Shown here: positions 26,457-37,800 of the stretch, piece after piece
Layout: every line of letters begins with the position of its first letter
Position numbering within the stretch: the stretch's first letter is position 1
Source of the DNA: Mariniphaga sp963747515
GTDB lineage: Bacteria; Bacteroidota; Bacteroidia; Bacteroidales; Prolixibacteraceae
DNA: 64,000 nt
Assembly (NCBI GenBank): GCA_963747515.1
Contig: CAVVFN010000003.1
Location: 124,001 to 188,000 of the forward strand
Direction of reading: 5' to 3'
Translations under genes and position numbers: made by a program
Notes under the pieces: model-generated
Told to the model about the DNA's origin: nothing
What the model saw: the letters and a program-made list of their open reading frames with translations, nothing else
The model's database searches: none

Positions 26457-26848
26457 TATAAAGCCACAAAATTAATCATTCATTTTTCATGAAGGCTTTT
26501 TTCAATTTGAAATAAGTTGCACAATCTCTTTTATTACATCTCAAAAACCTGAATGGTAAATTTTTTATAATTTCTGAAGATGAAAATACGGATAAATACT
26601 ATGCTATCTAATTTTTCTGGTATCTCCTTTAAGCAACTTTCAGTGTTTGAAGTTAAGAAAAATATACCATTTTCTGTACATTTTATGAAGATATCCTTTC
26701 AGGCGTTCAGTCTCTAATTTCATAGTATATCCCGGTTGCAGGTTTCTGGTTAAATTCAATTTAACAGGAAAATAATCTAAATAAAAAGTTCTGACAGCAA
26801 AAACCTGAAATTTTAATTTTTACAGCAGTGATTTTTAAGAACTGAAAA
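26457..26848. other. Divergent intergenic region
   Basis: About 390 AT-rich bases between ybbR and the sugar-nucleotide genes, before the promoter listed at 26849. No gene or hairpin of note. Confidence 0.5.
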
Positions 26849-26880
26849 TTGCTGCCCCTGAACAAAAAATGGTATTTTTG
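26849..26880 (+). promoter_or_regulatory. Candidate promoter of the UDP-glucose dehydrogenase/UDP-xylose synthase pair
   Basis: TTG at 26849-26851, 21-base spacer, TATTTTTG at 26873-26880, an exact TAnnTTTG match. It is 26 bases from the ATG at 26907, implying a short leader. Confidence 0.55.
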
Positions 26881-26906
26881 CTTTTATACCTTACAAAAAG
26901 CATTAT

Positions 26907-28229
26907 ATGAAGATTTCTGTAGTAGGTACAGGGTACGTGGGATTGGTATCAGGTACGTGTTTTGCCGAAACGGGTGTTGATGTTGTTTGTGTTGATGTAG
27001 ATGAACATAAAATTAAATTGCTCAACAGCAGGAAAATCCCTATTTATGAACCCGGACTGGAAGATATATTCAATCAAAACATCGATAAAGGCAGACTGAC
27101 TTTCACAACCGATTTAAGAAGTAGCCTTGAAAATACAGTGGCAGTTTTTATTGCCGTTGGCACACCACCTGACGAAGATGGCAGTGCAGATTTAAAATAC
27201 GTACTGGCTGTTGCACATGAGATCGGTCGGCATATGGACCATTACATGGTTATTGCGACTAAAAGTACGGTTCCGGTCGGGACATCGGAAAAAGTAAAAG
27301 ATGCAATTCAATCGGAACTTAAAAACAGAGATGTTGATATTCCCTTTGATGTTGCTTCCAATCCTGAATTCCTTAAGGAAGGGAGTGCGGTTCAGGACTT
27401 TCTTAAACCCGACAGGATTGTTATTGGCACAGAATCGGAAAGAGCACAGAAAGTGATGAGGCGTTTGTATAAACCCTTTATTCTGAATGGCCATCCCATT
27501 CTATTCATGGACATTACTTCTGCCGAGATGACTAAATATGCAGCCAATTCAATGCTGGCTACCCGAATCAGCTTTATCAATGAAATGGCCAACTTGTGCG
27601 AATTACTTGGAGCAGACATTGATGCTGTAAGGCAGGGTATAGGTTCCGACCCCCGCATTGGCAATAAATTTCTCTATCCGGGTACAGGATACGGAGGTTC
27701 ATGCTTTCCCAAAGATGTCAAGGCACTCATTCGTATTGCCAACAGCCACGGGTACATACCCGGAATTTTAAATGCTGTGGAAGAGGTGAACAACCGGCAG
27801 AAGTCGGTTTTGTTTCAAAAAGTAAAAACACATTTCAAGGGCAATCTTAAAGGGTTGCAGTTTGCTCTGTGGGGACTGGCCTTTAAACCCAAAACCGACG
27901 ATATGCGTGAAGCCCCAGCATTGGTGCTGATTGAGAAACTGCTGGAGGCAGGTGCATCTGTTGTGGCCTACGACCCGGTGGCAATGAAAGAGGCACAAAG
28001 AATTTTAGGAAATAAAATTTCACTTGCAAAAGACCAGTACGATGCCTGTATCGATGCCGATGCCCTTCTGTTGGTTACCGAATGGTCTGAATTCAGATTG
28101 CCCAATTTTAAAGTCCTGGAAAGGCTGTTAAAGAACAAACTGATATTCGATGGCCGGAATATTTATGATAAAACTGAACTCGAAGAACTTTCTTTTACGT
28201 ATTATTCAATAGGACGAAAATCAATTTAA
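26907..28229 (+). CDS. ugd: UDP-glucose 6-dehydrogenase
   Basis: A 440-aa NAD-dependent enzyme that oxidises UDP-glucose twice to UDP-glucuronate. The Rossmann start VGTGYVGLVSGTCFAETG, substrate-loop NPEFLKEGSAVQDF, the catalytic Cys in GYGGSCFPKDVKAL (about 260) and the C-terminal FALWGLAFKPKTDDMREAPA are all present. The next gene, 9 bases on, uses its product to make UDP-xylose, so the pair supplies pentose or uronic acid for a surface polysaccharide. No glycosyltransferase is near. Confidence 0.95.
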   Translation: MKISVVGTGYVGLVSGTCFAETGVDVVCVDVDEHKIKLLNSRKIPIYEPGLEDIFNQNIDKGRLTFTTDLRSSLENTVAVFIAVGTPPDEDGSADLKYVLAVAHEIGRHMDHYMVIATKSTVPVGTSEKVKDAIQSELKNRDVDIPFDVASNPEFLKEGSAVQDFLKPDRIVIGTESERAQKVMRRLYKPFILNGHPILFMDITSAEMTKYAANSMLATRISFINEMANLCELLGADIDAVRQGIGSDPRIGNKFLYPGTGYGGSCFPKDVKALIRIANSHGYIPGILNAVEEVNNRQKSVLFQKVKTHFKGNLKGLQFALWGLAFKPKTDDMREAPALVLIEKLLEAGASVVAYDPVAMKEAQRILGNKISLAKDQYDACIDADALLLVTEWSEFRLPNFKVLERLLKNKLIFDGRNIYDKTELEELSFTYYSIGRKSI

Positions 28230-28238
28230 TTTTTTTTT

Positions 28239-29189
28239 ATGAAGCGGATTCTTGTAACCGGAGGAGCAGGTTTTGTAGGCTCCCATCTTTGTGAATACCT
28301 GTTGAATCAGGGAAATGAAGTTATTTGTCTGGATAACTATTTCACCGGGAAAAAACAAAAAATCCTTCATCTCCTCGATAACCCTTTCTTTGAACTGGTA
28401 AGGCACGACGTAACAATGCCTTACTATATTGAGGTGGATGAGATTTACAACCTGGCATGTCCGGCATCTCCGGTTCATTACCAGTACAATCCGATAAAAA
28501 CAATTAAAACTTCGGTTATGGGAGCCATTAACATGCTCGGACTGGCAAAACGTATTCATGCCAAAATCCTGCAGGCTTCTACCAGCGAGGTTTATGGAGA
28601 TCCTGAATTACATCCCCAGCCGGAACGCTATTGGGGACATGTCAATCCTATTGGAATCCGTTCCTGTTACGACGAAGGAAAGCGATGTGCTGAATCGCTT
28701 TTTGTGAACTATCATCAGCAAAACAATGTAAAAATAAAAATTATAAGAATATTCAATACTTACGGGCCAAAAATGGAACCCGACGACGGAAGGGTGGTTT
28801 CTAATTTTATTGTGCAGGCTTTGAAAAATAAAGACATTACCATTTTTGGCGACGGGAGGCAAACCCGCAGCTTTCAATACGTAAGCGATTTGGTTACCGG
28901 AATGGTACGTATGATGAATACGGAAAACTCCTTTACCGGTCCTGTTAATATTGGAAATCCCGGTGAATTTACAATGCTGGAACTGGCAGAGGAAATAATC
29001 AAGATTACCGGTTCAAAATCAAAACTGGTATTCCTTCCCCTGCCTCAGGACGATCCGGCACAGCGTAAACCTGATATTACGCTTGCTCGGGAAAAATTAA
29101 ACGGTTGGGAACCGGTTGTTCCTTTAACTGAAGGACTAAAAAAAACAGTAGTGTATTTCGATCAATTGCTGTCGAGACAGCTAATCTGA
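28239..29189 (+). CDS. UDP-glucuronate decarboxylase (UDP-xylose synthase)
   Basis: A 316-aa short-chain dehydrogenase/reductase of the UXS type that turns UDP-glucuronate into UDP-xylose. Motifs: NAD-binding TGGAGFVGSHLCEYL (about 7-21), NLACPASPVHYQYNP, the catalytic STSEVYGDP with YDEGKRCAESL (YxxxK), and the UXS-typical IRIFNTYGPKM and DGRQTRSFQYVSDLV. Length matches bacterial UXS. It forms a two-gene unit with ugd. Confidence 0.94.
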   Translation: MKRILVTGGAGFVGSHLCEYLLNQGNEVICLDNYFTGKKQKILHLLDNPFFELVRHDVTMPYYIEVDEIYNLACPASPVHYQYNPIKTIKTSVMGAINMLGLAKRIHAKILQASTSEVYGDPELHPQPERYWGHVNPIGIRSCYDEGKRCAESLFVNYHQQNNVKIKIIRIFNTYGPKMEPDDGRVVSNFIVQALKNKDITIFGDGRQTRSFQYVSDLVTGMVRMMNTENSFTGPVNIGNPGEFTMLELAEEIIKITGSKSKLVFLPLPQDDPAQRKPDITLAREKLNGWEPVVPLTEGLKKTVVYFDQLLSRQLI

Positions 29190-29588
29190 AATGAAGCTTT
29201 TCTGTCGTTTTTCCTTTTGAAATAACCTAAGGAGTTTTTTCCATGAAGCTCTGATGTTTTAATTTTTTATAATTTTAATTTATTTCTGCAATATTGTCTC
29301 AAATGTGGAAATTTTTTGTAACTTGAATCAAATTAGGAATGGATATGCCAATTTATTGTTTACTACGGAATTGCTGCTTATTTTTTTGGAATGAAATTTT
29401 ATTAATGGAGGCTACAAAGGTATTATCTTTTACTAACAAATGTTTTTTATTTGGAAGATATAAATTAGCGGTTACCCGTATTTAATAATCTAGTCAAGGC
29501 AAAAGAAATGGAAAGGAATCGGAGATTTGTAAAGAGGGTAGATTGAATTTTCCCCCAGTTAAAAAACTAAAACAGCCGGTAAAAAGTA
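29190..29588. other. Intergenic region before the LuxR-type regulator
   Basis: 399 AT-rich bases. A 48-codon frame at 29339-29485 (MDMPIYCLLRNCCLFFWNE) has no recognisable relatives and unusual cysteine/phenylalanine content; I treat it as chance. No hairpin terminator is evident after the UXS gene. Confidence 0.4.
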
Positions 29589-30248
29589 TTGAGCTTGAAA
29601 TCAACTTGTAAAATAGCTATTCTCGAAAATTATGCTCTGTTCAGTTCAGGCATAAAATCATTGTTGCATGCTGCCGATGACCTTGAGGTTATTGCCGAGG
29701 GAATTAATCCGGAATCACTTTCACTGCACCTTTTCCATAAAATTCCCGATATCATCCTGATCGATATGATGCATTGTACCAATGCCGGATTAAGTACAGT
29801 AAAAAAAACAAAAAATTATTTTCCCAAAATTCCCTTGCTTTTAATAACCAATCATGATTATTCCGAATGTTTTAAAGATTACCTGAAATATGGTACCAAA
29901 GGCTTTATATTTACGGATGATAAACCCGAAGAATTGGTTTCAGCCATTAAAAACATATGTCTGGGAAAAGTACATTTTGGGAAAAAGGTGTATAAAAAAC
30001 TGGCGGTTATAAAATTGCCTAAAAAACTCAGGGGACGTCCCCCGGGAGATGCTTCGTTGACAAACCGGGAGATTGATGTGCTGAAGCTTTTTTGCGACGG
30101 ATTGACCTATAAAGAAATCGGCAAAAAATTATACATCAGTGCCCGGACAGTGGAAACACACAAAAATAACATCATGAACAAACTAAAAGTATCAACCCGC
30201 GCCGAAATGATAAAATACGCCACCCGGAATCATTTTACTACCAGTTAA
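29589..30248 (+). CDS. LuxR/NarL-type regulator with a degenerate receiver domain
   Basis: A 219-aa protein starting at TTG 29589. The receiver domain (about 8-125) keeps the central Asp in IILIDMMH but has Glu-Asn (AILENYALF) where the acidic pair is expected, and GTKGFIFTDDKPEEL where a conserved Lys normally follows. Phosphorylation is therefore doubtful. The C-terminal HTH is complete: LTNREIDVLKLFCDGLTYKE with SARTVETHKNNIMNKL. It stands alone just upstream of the surface-protein block and could control it; that is inference from position. Confidence 0.85.
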   Translation: MSLKSTCKIAILENYALFSSGIKSLLHAADDLEVIAEGINPESLSLHLFHKIPDIILIDMMHCTNAGLSTVKKTKNYFPKIPLLLITNHDYSECFKDYLKYGTKGFIFTDDKPEELVSAIKNICLGKVHFGKKVYKKLAVIKLPKKLRGRPPGDASLTNREIDVLKLFCDGLTYKEIGKKLYISARTVETHKNNIMNKLKVSTRAEMIKYATRNHFTTS

Positions 30249-30526
30249 GATTTTATTTCACGATTATATTATTTTTGAGATAGTTCCTAAATACAGTGTA
30301 TCAGTAATATCAGTAAAAATACGGATAGATTTTCTTGTTTTTCTTAAGTAAATTACATTATATTTTAGTTGACGCTGAAATTGAAACACTGTTTTCCATA
30401 TTTCTACCCCGGATAAGGAAAATTACACCAATCGTAAAGGGAAGGTAACCTGAATCGCTGATTTTGTTGATGATTTGAGGATATAAGGAAAAAATTAGAA
30501 AAAAATTATTCCTTAAATCATTATTT

Positions 30527-30682
30527 ATGAAAAAACCATTTTTTAGTAACCTTGCTAAAAAGAACGTAACTGCCTGGGGGCCATATGTTCTTATGTTGCT
30601 TATTTTTTACTCCGGGCGTGTCTTTTCGCAAACATCACTTCAAAAAACAACTGCTTATAGCTTTAAAGATTTTTCAACGTAA
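30527..30682 (+). pseudogene. Signal-peptide stub of a lost secreted protein
   Basis: A 51-codon frame: MKKPFFSNLAKKNVTAW, a hydrophobic core VLMLLIFYSG and a likely cleavage after VFSQ, then stop after KDFST. The +1 frame continues briefly with NVSAYAVADTVNPIP before its own stop. It looks like the start of a secreted protein whose body has been removed or replaced by the next gene, 65 bases on. No function can be assigned. Confidence 0.45.
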
Positions 30683-30747
30683 GTGCTTACGCTGTTGCAG
30701 ATACCGTTAATCCAATTCCTTGAATTTTATAATAAAAAATTAATAAC

Positions 30748-33700
30748 ATGAAAAAAAATTATACCTTTTTAAGAATAACCCGAATGGCGCTGGTGGCGCT
30801 GATGATGGGGGTTATGATGCTGACAACAGCAGAAATGACTTTTGGACAAGTATTTGTCCCAGATGGAAATTACAGTGCAACTGAATATGACGGGGCTCAA
30901 AGTGAATCCTATACCAATGTTAACGGTTCATGCGGGGTTTACAAGGCATTAGCAATTATTCATGAAGAAACCGATGGCAGTCCTTATTTACTTTTAGGTA
31001 TGCAAAATGGGAATGGTGAATCGCCATTTTTAGATTTTACCTCGATTCTGATGGAAATCCCAATACTGGTGTTTTAACAGAAACATACAAAGGTACCGTT
31101 TACCAGGTTGGAGGTGCAAAATTGTATTTCAAATTGAGGTAGGGGCTAGTACTTTTAATTTTATTGTTTATAAATACATTGGGTTTTCACTTGTTCTCCA
31201 GTCATCCACTACCATCTGCTTGCAATTGGAAATTACATCAATACAGACAGGCAATTCTTCGAAATTAAGATTCCTCTTTCAGAATTTAATGTTTTATGTG
31301 AGCAACAAACGAATGTTAGTTCTATAAATCTTGCAAAATATATTTCGTTCTCAGGTGGAAGTATTACTTCTCAAGTCTGCAGTGCCGTTGATATTAATTT
31401 TGAGATCGGACTTGGAGGTCAAGTTGGTAAAGATCAAACAATTTGTGATGGAGACGAAACAACACTTGATGACCTCTTGTTGACATCTTACTCCGGTGAC
31501 ATTGACCATTGGGAAAAATCGACAGATGCTGATTTTCCCGCAGCAGAAACTGATATTATAGATTCGCAAAATGATATTTTATATGTTTCTGAATTTGGTG
31601 AACTTCAAACAGGCAATACATATTTTAGAGCTGTTGTTATTGGCCAGGGAATATGCAGTACCGGTGATGTAAATCTTTATTCTACTCCTGCAACAATAAC
31701 TGTTAATCCGGCTCCTGTTATAAATAGTGGTCCGGAAACGTTTAATCTTGAATATAATACTGACGGCACATATAAAACTACCACGGCTACTTTTACTGTG
31801 GATGCAACCGCAGATTGTGTACCCGTTTATCAATGGCAGGTACAGGCAACAGTTGAATCAGGAGATCCTGTTTGGGAAGATTTGAGTGGCGCAGTTTCTG
31901 CTTCACTTATTATCGAAAGTGCTCCTAATTTTATTGGCTATGGTTATCGCTGTATTATTAGTTGTTTGGATTGCAGTATTACAAGCGAACCTGCATATAT
32001 TGAACCACCTGCAAGTTGTCCGCAACCTGCAATTACTTCGGACCCGGCAAATATCAACAATGTATGTATTGGTACCGAAGTAAGCTTTTCAGTAATTGTT
32101 CAAGGTAGTGAAGCTTCGCATACTTTCCAGTGGTATAAAGGAACCCCTGGAACAGGTGCTTTAATTGTTGGTGCCATAAATGCCTCGTATACTATTTCAC
32201 AAGTAACCCTTGATGATGCCGGAAGTTATTATGTTATAGCTACAAATGCCTGTGGTGAATCGGTGACTTCTGCAACAGCAATTTTAACTATAGAAACTAC
32301 ACCTCCTGAAATCACATGTGCAGTAACTATTACTCAAACGGTGGATGCCAATTCGGGGGACCCACTAACACAATATCTTAAATCAGGAACAGACTGGGAT
32401 GCTACTGCAAACGACAATTGTGATCAAAATCCAATTCTTACCTGGGCATTAACCGGTGCAACAAATAATTCTAATTCAGCCGAATCATCTACCTTAAATG
32501 GTGTAACTTTTAACGAAGGCACAACAACAGTTACCTGGACAGCTACTGATGATGCAGGCAATACCGATGAATGTAGTTTCGATGTTATCGTAAATGCAAA
32601 AGCCGACTTATCCATACAAAAAGAGGCTATTACAACTGAGGTTGTTATCGGAGGCGAATTAAAATACTTAATTATAGTTACCAACAATGGTCCTTCAATT
32701 GCAAGGAATATAACCATTACCGATGATGTTTCAGGATTTTTAAGCTCTCCTCAATATTCGCTGGATGATGGAACATATGCCGCATGGACAGGTTCTTATG
32801 ATGTACCTGCTCCTGGGAATATTCCTAATAGAGGCACTGTTACTTTATATATTAAAGGTACATTAAGCGAAAATCAGTGTACATCGGTTAGTAATACCGC
32901 TTCGGTTAGCAGTGATAATGATGCTAATTTGGCAAATAATTCACATACTATTGAAACTGCCAACACCAGATGCATCTTACACTGCTGATGAAGGTGACTG
33001 CGATGCAACACTGACTTTTGCTGCTGAACCAACAGACAACTGCGGGATACTAAGCACAGTATACAGCGTGGATGGAACGCAGATTGCCTTCCCGTACGAC
33101 TTTCCGGTTGGAACAACCACTGTGAATGTACTGGTTACCGATGTCAATACAAACACCGCTGAGTGTAGCTTTGATGTCGTCGTTGATCCAATTCCGGTTT
33201 GCGGCGATTACACAGGAACATTGTTTGCCAATACTTCTCTGACAAGGATGAAAATGAATTAGAACCAGCACTGATTAAACTGAGTGTTTCATTTCCAAAG
33301 CAACTCTGCTTGGATCATGTGATCTTGAATTCAAACTAACTCCGGATGGAAAAGCAACTTTAACATCTGACGTCGGTAATGAAGGAAATGGTTGGAATCT
33401 TGAAGAAGGTATTTGGACATATACTGAATATTGGAAAGTAAGTTTAGCTGATGTTGAATACTCTGATGTAATTCAACTGGAGTGGCAGTTTGCCGAAGGC
33501 TGCAGTTATACCATTAATACAGATGAATGTGATAACTTAATGTTAATCACTGTATCAAAACCTTCCGATCATTTTGTTACCGGTGGCGGATACCTGTTGC
33601 TGGAAAATCCGGATAAGGATGGTACATTGGCAGGCACTATCGGAACAAAAAACAATTTCGGATTTAACGTAAAATGGGCCAAAAACTACTCAAGGTTAAA

Positions 33701-34425
33701 AGGGAATATTAATACCATCTGGAGGGTTACCAATGAATACGAAGAAATTATTCATATGTACCAGGCCAGGTCAAATAAACCTCCCAGATGGTTATCGCTG
33801 CTCATACTGATCCAGATGTACCCGGCAAATTAACAGGTTATCGGGTAGATTTAATATTCAGCAATGTCAATATTATTGAACTTAAAGGTATCTATGGAGG
33901 TGGAGCCGGATACATTATCATGACCTTCTATGACTGGGGAGAACCGGGTTCATTGAATCCGGCACAACCGGAACCGGATGAATTTGGATTTGCTGTTCTG
34001 GATAATAAGGATAATCTTCTTTATGCTACGAATGATTTTGATTACGACAGAATTATTAATGGTGAAAGATTCCCTGTGTTATTGCAGGATTTAACAAAGG
34101 GCAATACACAGGTACATGCCGGACCAACCAACCAGGAAAACAAATCGGCTGAAATCTATCCATTGGTTGAAGCTACACCAATCAAGGTCTACCCGAATCC
34201 CTTCAGCGATAAGGTAGCCTTTGAATTTACTTCTGCTGAGGATACCCATGCGGTGCTTGAAATCACCAACATCCTCGGCCAAAAGGTGACCATTAAGTGG
34301 AGCGGAAGAGAGCCAGGGCTGACCGGAACAGGGAAAACCAAGCCGCATGTAGCCGAAGGTATTCTAACTTGTAATCTGGTATTGAAAAACAGCGTTGATC
34401 AGGAAGAATTGTCTACCAAAGATAA
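30748..34425 (+). pseudogene. Large T9SS-exported surface protein with many frameshifts
   Basis: Starts with a clear signal peptide (MKKNYTFLRITRMALVALMM, ending TFGQ). Reading across frames gives a continuous surface protein of roughly 1200 aa: an N-terminal domain (FVPDGNYSATEYDGAQ, FYLDSDGNPNTGVLTETYKG), Ig-like (HTFQWYKGTPGTGALI), HYR (VTWTATDDAGNTDECSFDV), DUF11 (LKYLIIVTNNGPSIARNITI), a second HYR, and a T9SS sorting domain (IKVYPNPFSDKVAFEFTSAE). Frame changes occur near 31029, 31130, 31200, 32962, 33232, 33310, 33785, about 34290 and 34398. The longest intact frames are 31477-32988 and 33788-34561. The expected stop is TAA at 34423. Either real decay or local sequence error. Confidence 0.75.
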
Positions 34426-34503
34426 GCTGTTAAAACAGATGTCTCAGCTGAAATGCAGTTGCAGACATCCATGCTGGTTTACTTTTATAACTTTAATTGC
34501 ACG

Positions 34504-34545
34504 GAGAGGTTGGCTTGAAAAAGCCAGCCTCTCTTGCTTTTATCT
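34504..34545 (+). terminator. Rho-independent terminator with GAAA tetraloop
   Basis: 13-bp stem GAGAGGTTGGCTT/AAGCCAGCCTCTC (one G-T pair), loop GAAA, followed by TTGCTTTT. It lies 78 bases after the expected stop of the first T9SS gene and is close in sequence to the terminator at 39439. Confidence 0.8.
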
Positions 34546-34897
34546 GCCTGGTTGGGGTTAATCCTAATGATTTCTCTTTCAAAAAAATACGGATTTTTAC
34601 GGATAGCATTCAATAAAATACATTCGTATCTTTATTTATTTAAAGGAATACTTAAAGAGGAATATATCCGGAAGTTTAATCCTGTTGCCTCAGCCTTCTG
34701 AATCATCAACAACAGCAAGGGATAGAAGTACTTAAACAAAATAAAGTTATCCTGAAACTTATTTCAAAATTTAATTCAGAAAGGAGGAAAAAGTTGAAAC
34801 GGCGAAACACACAAAACAAATCTGACAGCTTTTTGTAAAACGCATTCCTGTGAAAGTAAACCAGACAGATTTAATTTTTAAACAAAAAACAGTTATT
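34546..34897. other. Intergenic region between the two frameshifted T9SS genes
   Basis: About 350 bases, AT-rich. A lysine-rich open tail (GIEVLKQNKVILKLISKF, ending at the TAA at 34837) has no start codon or known relatives. No firm feature. Confidence 0.35.
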
Positions 34898-37800
34898 ATG
34901 AAAACATCTTACTTAATATTTGCAGCATTATATCTTCCTGTTGTAATATTATCAAACGAAAAAACAGCTACTTTATGTGGATTGTGCTGTTTATGTTATT
35001 TGCCGGCACGGTATACGCACAACCACCAAGTGCTTCTCTTGAACAGGCAAGGAATGGTAAAGCCACCACTCCCAATAATCCTATTGAATGGGTTACTGGT
35101 AATGCAGGCGAACAAAATGCCCATTACCGTGAGAATTATTCCATACCTTATCGGGTGGTGATGAAAAATCTTCCTGTAGGCGACCCTGTCTGGATTCGAT
35201 ATTGAGTACGACACCAAGCAAAGTAATCGCCACGCGATTGATTTTCTTACCCAGTACCAGCACATGTACCCGCATGATATCTTTAATCACCCGGAAGAAC
35301 AGGTTCAGCCCTGGGATGATGTCTTTCCCGGCAAACCTGCCGATGCAGATATTCATACATACCTGATTCCGCAACCCGGAACTTTAGGTACACCTGTTCC
35401 AGGAGAACCGGCAAATGAATGGCAAAATCATTATGACCACAGTAACGGTGGAGAACATTTATTAATGACCGGGTTTTATGCTGATATTAACAGTATTGTA
35501 TATTTAAATCAGGAATCTCTTGCCGATGCCCAGACTTCATCTTCCCTGCGGATTTCTTTTACACCTACAAACTCTACCGCCGTTCTTGCCTGGGGTGGGC
35601 ATATCGCTGCAGTTTATTACTGGGGCACCGACGGAAGTGGTGTTCCCTATTCAGCAGGAGGCATAAGCGGTTCTCCCTACCACATGAGATTACTCGACTG
35701 GAACCTGAAAAACCTGGGCAACAAGGACCGTTCGCTTTCTGCGGCCGCCATATTTGTGGAATGCGTGGAGATATTGGTTGATGTGCCGGACGAAGAAATT
35801 TGTGATGGTGAAAGTGTTGAACTTACCGCTACTGCTTCCGGCGGAGAAGCACCTATGACTTTGAATGGTATGCTTCCGATGGTGTTAACTTATTATTCAG
35901 TGAAACAGTGGATGCCGAAACTGCTGTAAGCACTTACACGGTAAGTCCCTCTGCTACTACTGATTATATAGTAAGGGTTACTGATACCCAGGTACCTACT
36001 GAGGGCGATGATTGTATGGGTGAAAGCACGGTTACGGTTACCGTTAACGACAACCCGGTTTGCGAAATTACCGGCGTGGATGAAGTATGCCCCGGCTCGG
36101 TGGATGTGTTTTCAGGCCCCGTCGGGGAAGAATTGTCTTACAGCTGGAGCATTTCCGGTGATGGAACCATAACCGGCCCAAACGACGCTCAAACAGTTAC
36201 CGTGGAGGCAGCAGTTGCCTGTGATGGAGGCTATACCCTTATGCTTACCGTTACCAATGCCAATGAATGTAGTTCGGACTGTAAAAAATTTGTTTCAGTG
36301 GTTGATGATACTGCCCCGACACTTGTTGGAACATTCCCACAGGGGCAACAGGCATGAATATTTGTTATGCAGACATACCTTCAGGTCCATCTGAAGCAGA
36401 CATCGCAGAATTATATACTGACAACTGCGGCAGCGTGAATGTAACAAAGAGCGGTACACCCACAGGCACCGATTGCGACTGGAGTGTAACATACAACTAT
36501 ACGGTCGAGGATGATTGTGAAAACTTCGCAACTGAAGTAAACATCACCTACTCAGGTGGTGACAATGAAGCCCCGACACTTGTTGGAACACTTCCCACAG
36601 GGGGAACAGGTCTGAATCTTTGTTATGCAGACATACCTGCAGGTCCATACTGAAGCAGACATCGCAGAATTGTATACCGACAACTGCGGCAGTGTGAATG
36701 TGACAAAAAGCGGTACACCCACAGGCACCGATTGCGACTGGAGTGTAACCTACAACTATACGGTTGAGGATGATTGTGAGAACTTCGCAACTGAAGTAAA
36801 CATCACCTACTCAGGTGGCGACAATGAAGCCCCGACACTTGTTGGAACACTTCCCACAGGGGGAACAGGTCTGAATCTTTGTTATGCAGATATACCTTCA
36901 GGTCCAACTGAAGCAGACATCGCAACATTGTATACCGACAACTGCGGCAGTGTGAATGTGACAAAAAGCGGTACACCCACAGGCACCGATTGCGACTGGA
37001 GTGTAACCTACAACTATACGGTCGAGGATGATTGTGAAAACTTCGCAACTGAAGTAAACATCACCTACTCAGGTGGTGACAATGAAGCCCCGACACTTGT
37101 TGGAACACTTCCCACAGGGGGAACAGGTCTGAATCTTTGTTATGCAGATATACCTTCAGGTCCAACTGAAGCAGACATCGCAGCATTGTATACTGACAAC
37201 TGCGGCAGTGTGAATGTGACAAAAAGCGGTACACCCACAGGCACCGATTGCGACTGGAGTGTAACCTACAACTATACGGTTGAGGATGATTGTGAGAACT
37301 TCGCAACTGAAGTAAACATCACCTACTCAGGTGGCGACAATGAAGCCCCGACACTTGTTGGAACACTTCCCACAGGGGGAACAGGTCTGAATCTTTGTTA
37401 TGCAGATATACCTTCAGGTCCAACTGAAGCAGACATCGCAGCATTGTATACCGACAACTGCGGCAGCGTGAATTTAACAAAGAGCGGTACACCCACAGGC
37501 ACCGATTGCGACTGGAGTGTAACTTACAACTATACGGTTGAGGATGATTGTGAAAACTTCGCAACTGAAGTGAACATCACCTACTCAGGTGGCGACAATG
37601 AAGCCCCGACACTTGTTGGAACGCTTCCCACAGGGGGAACAGGTCTGAATCTTTGTTATGCAGACATACCTTCAGGTCCATCTGAAGCAGACATCGCAGC
37701 ATTGTATACCGACAACTGCGGCAGCGTGAATGTAACAAAGAGCGGTACACCCACAGGCACCGATTGCGACTGGAGTGTAACCTACAACTATACGGTTGAG

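Noticed and set aside
31029..36650. Programmed ribosomal frameshifting as an explanation for the split T9SS genes
   Set aside because: There are too many sites, in both directions, without a shared slippery sequence and following structure; indels in short runs explain them better.
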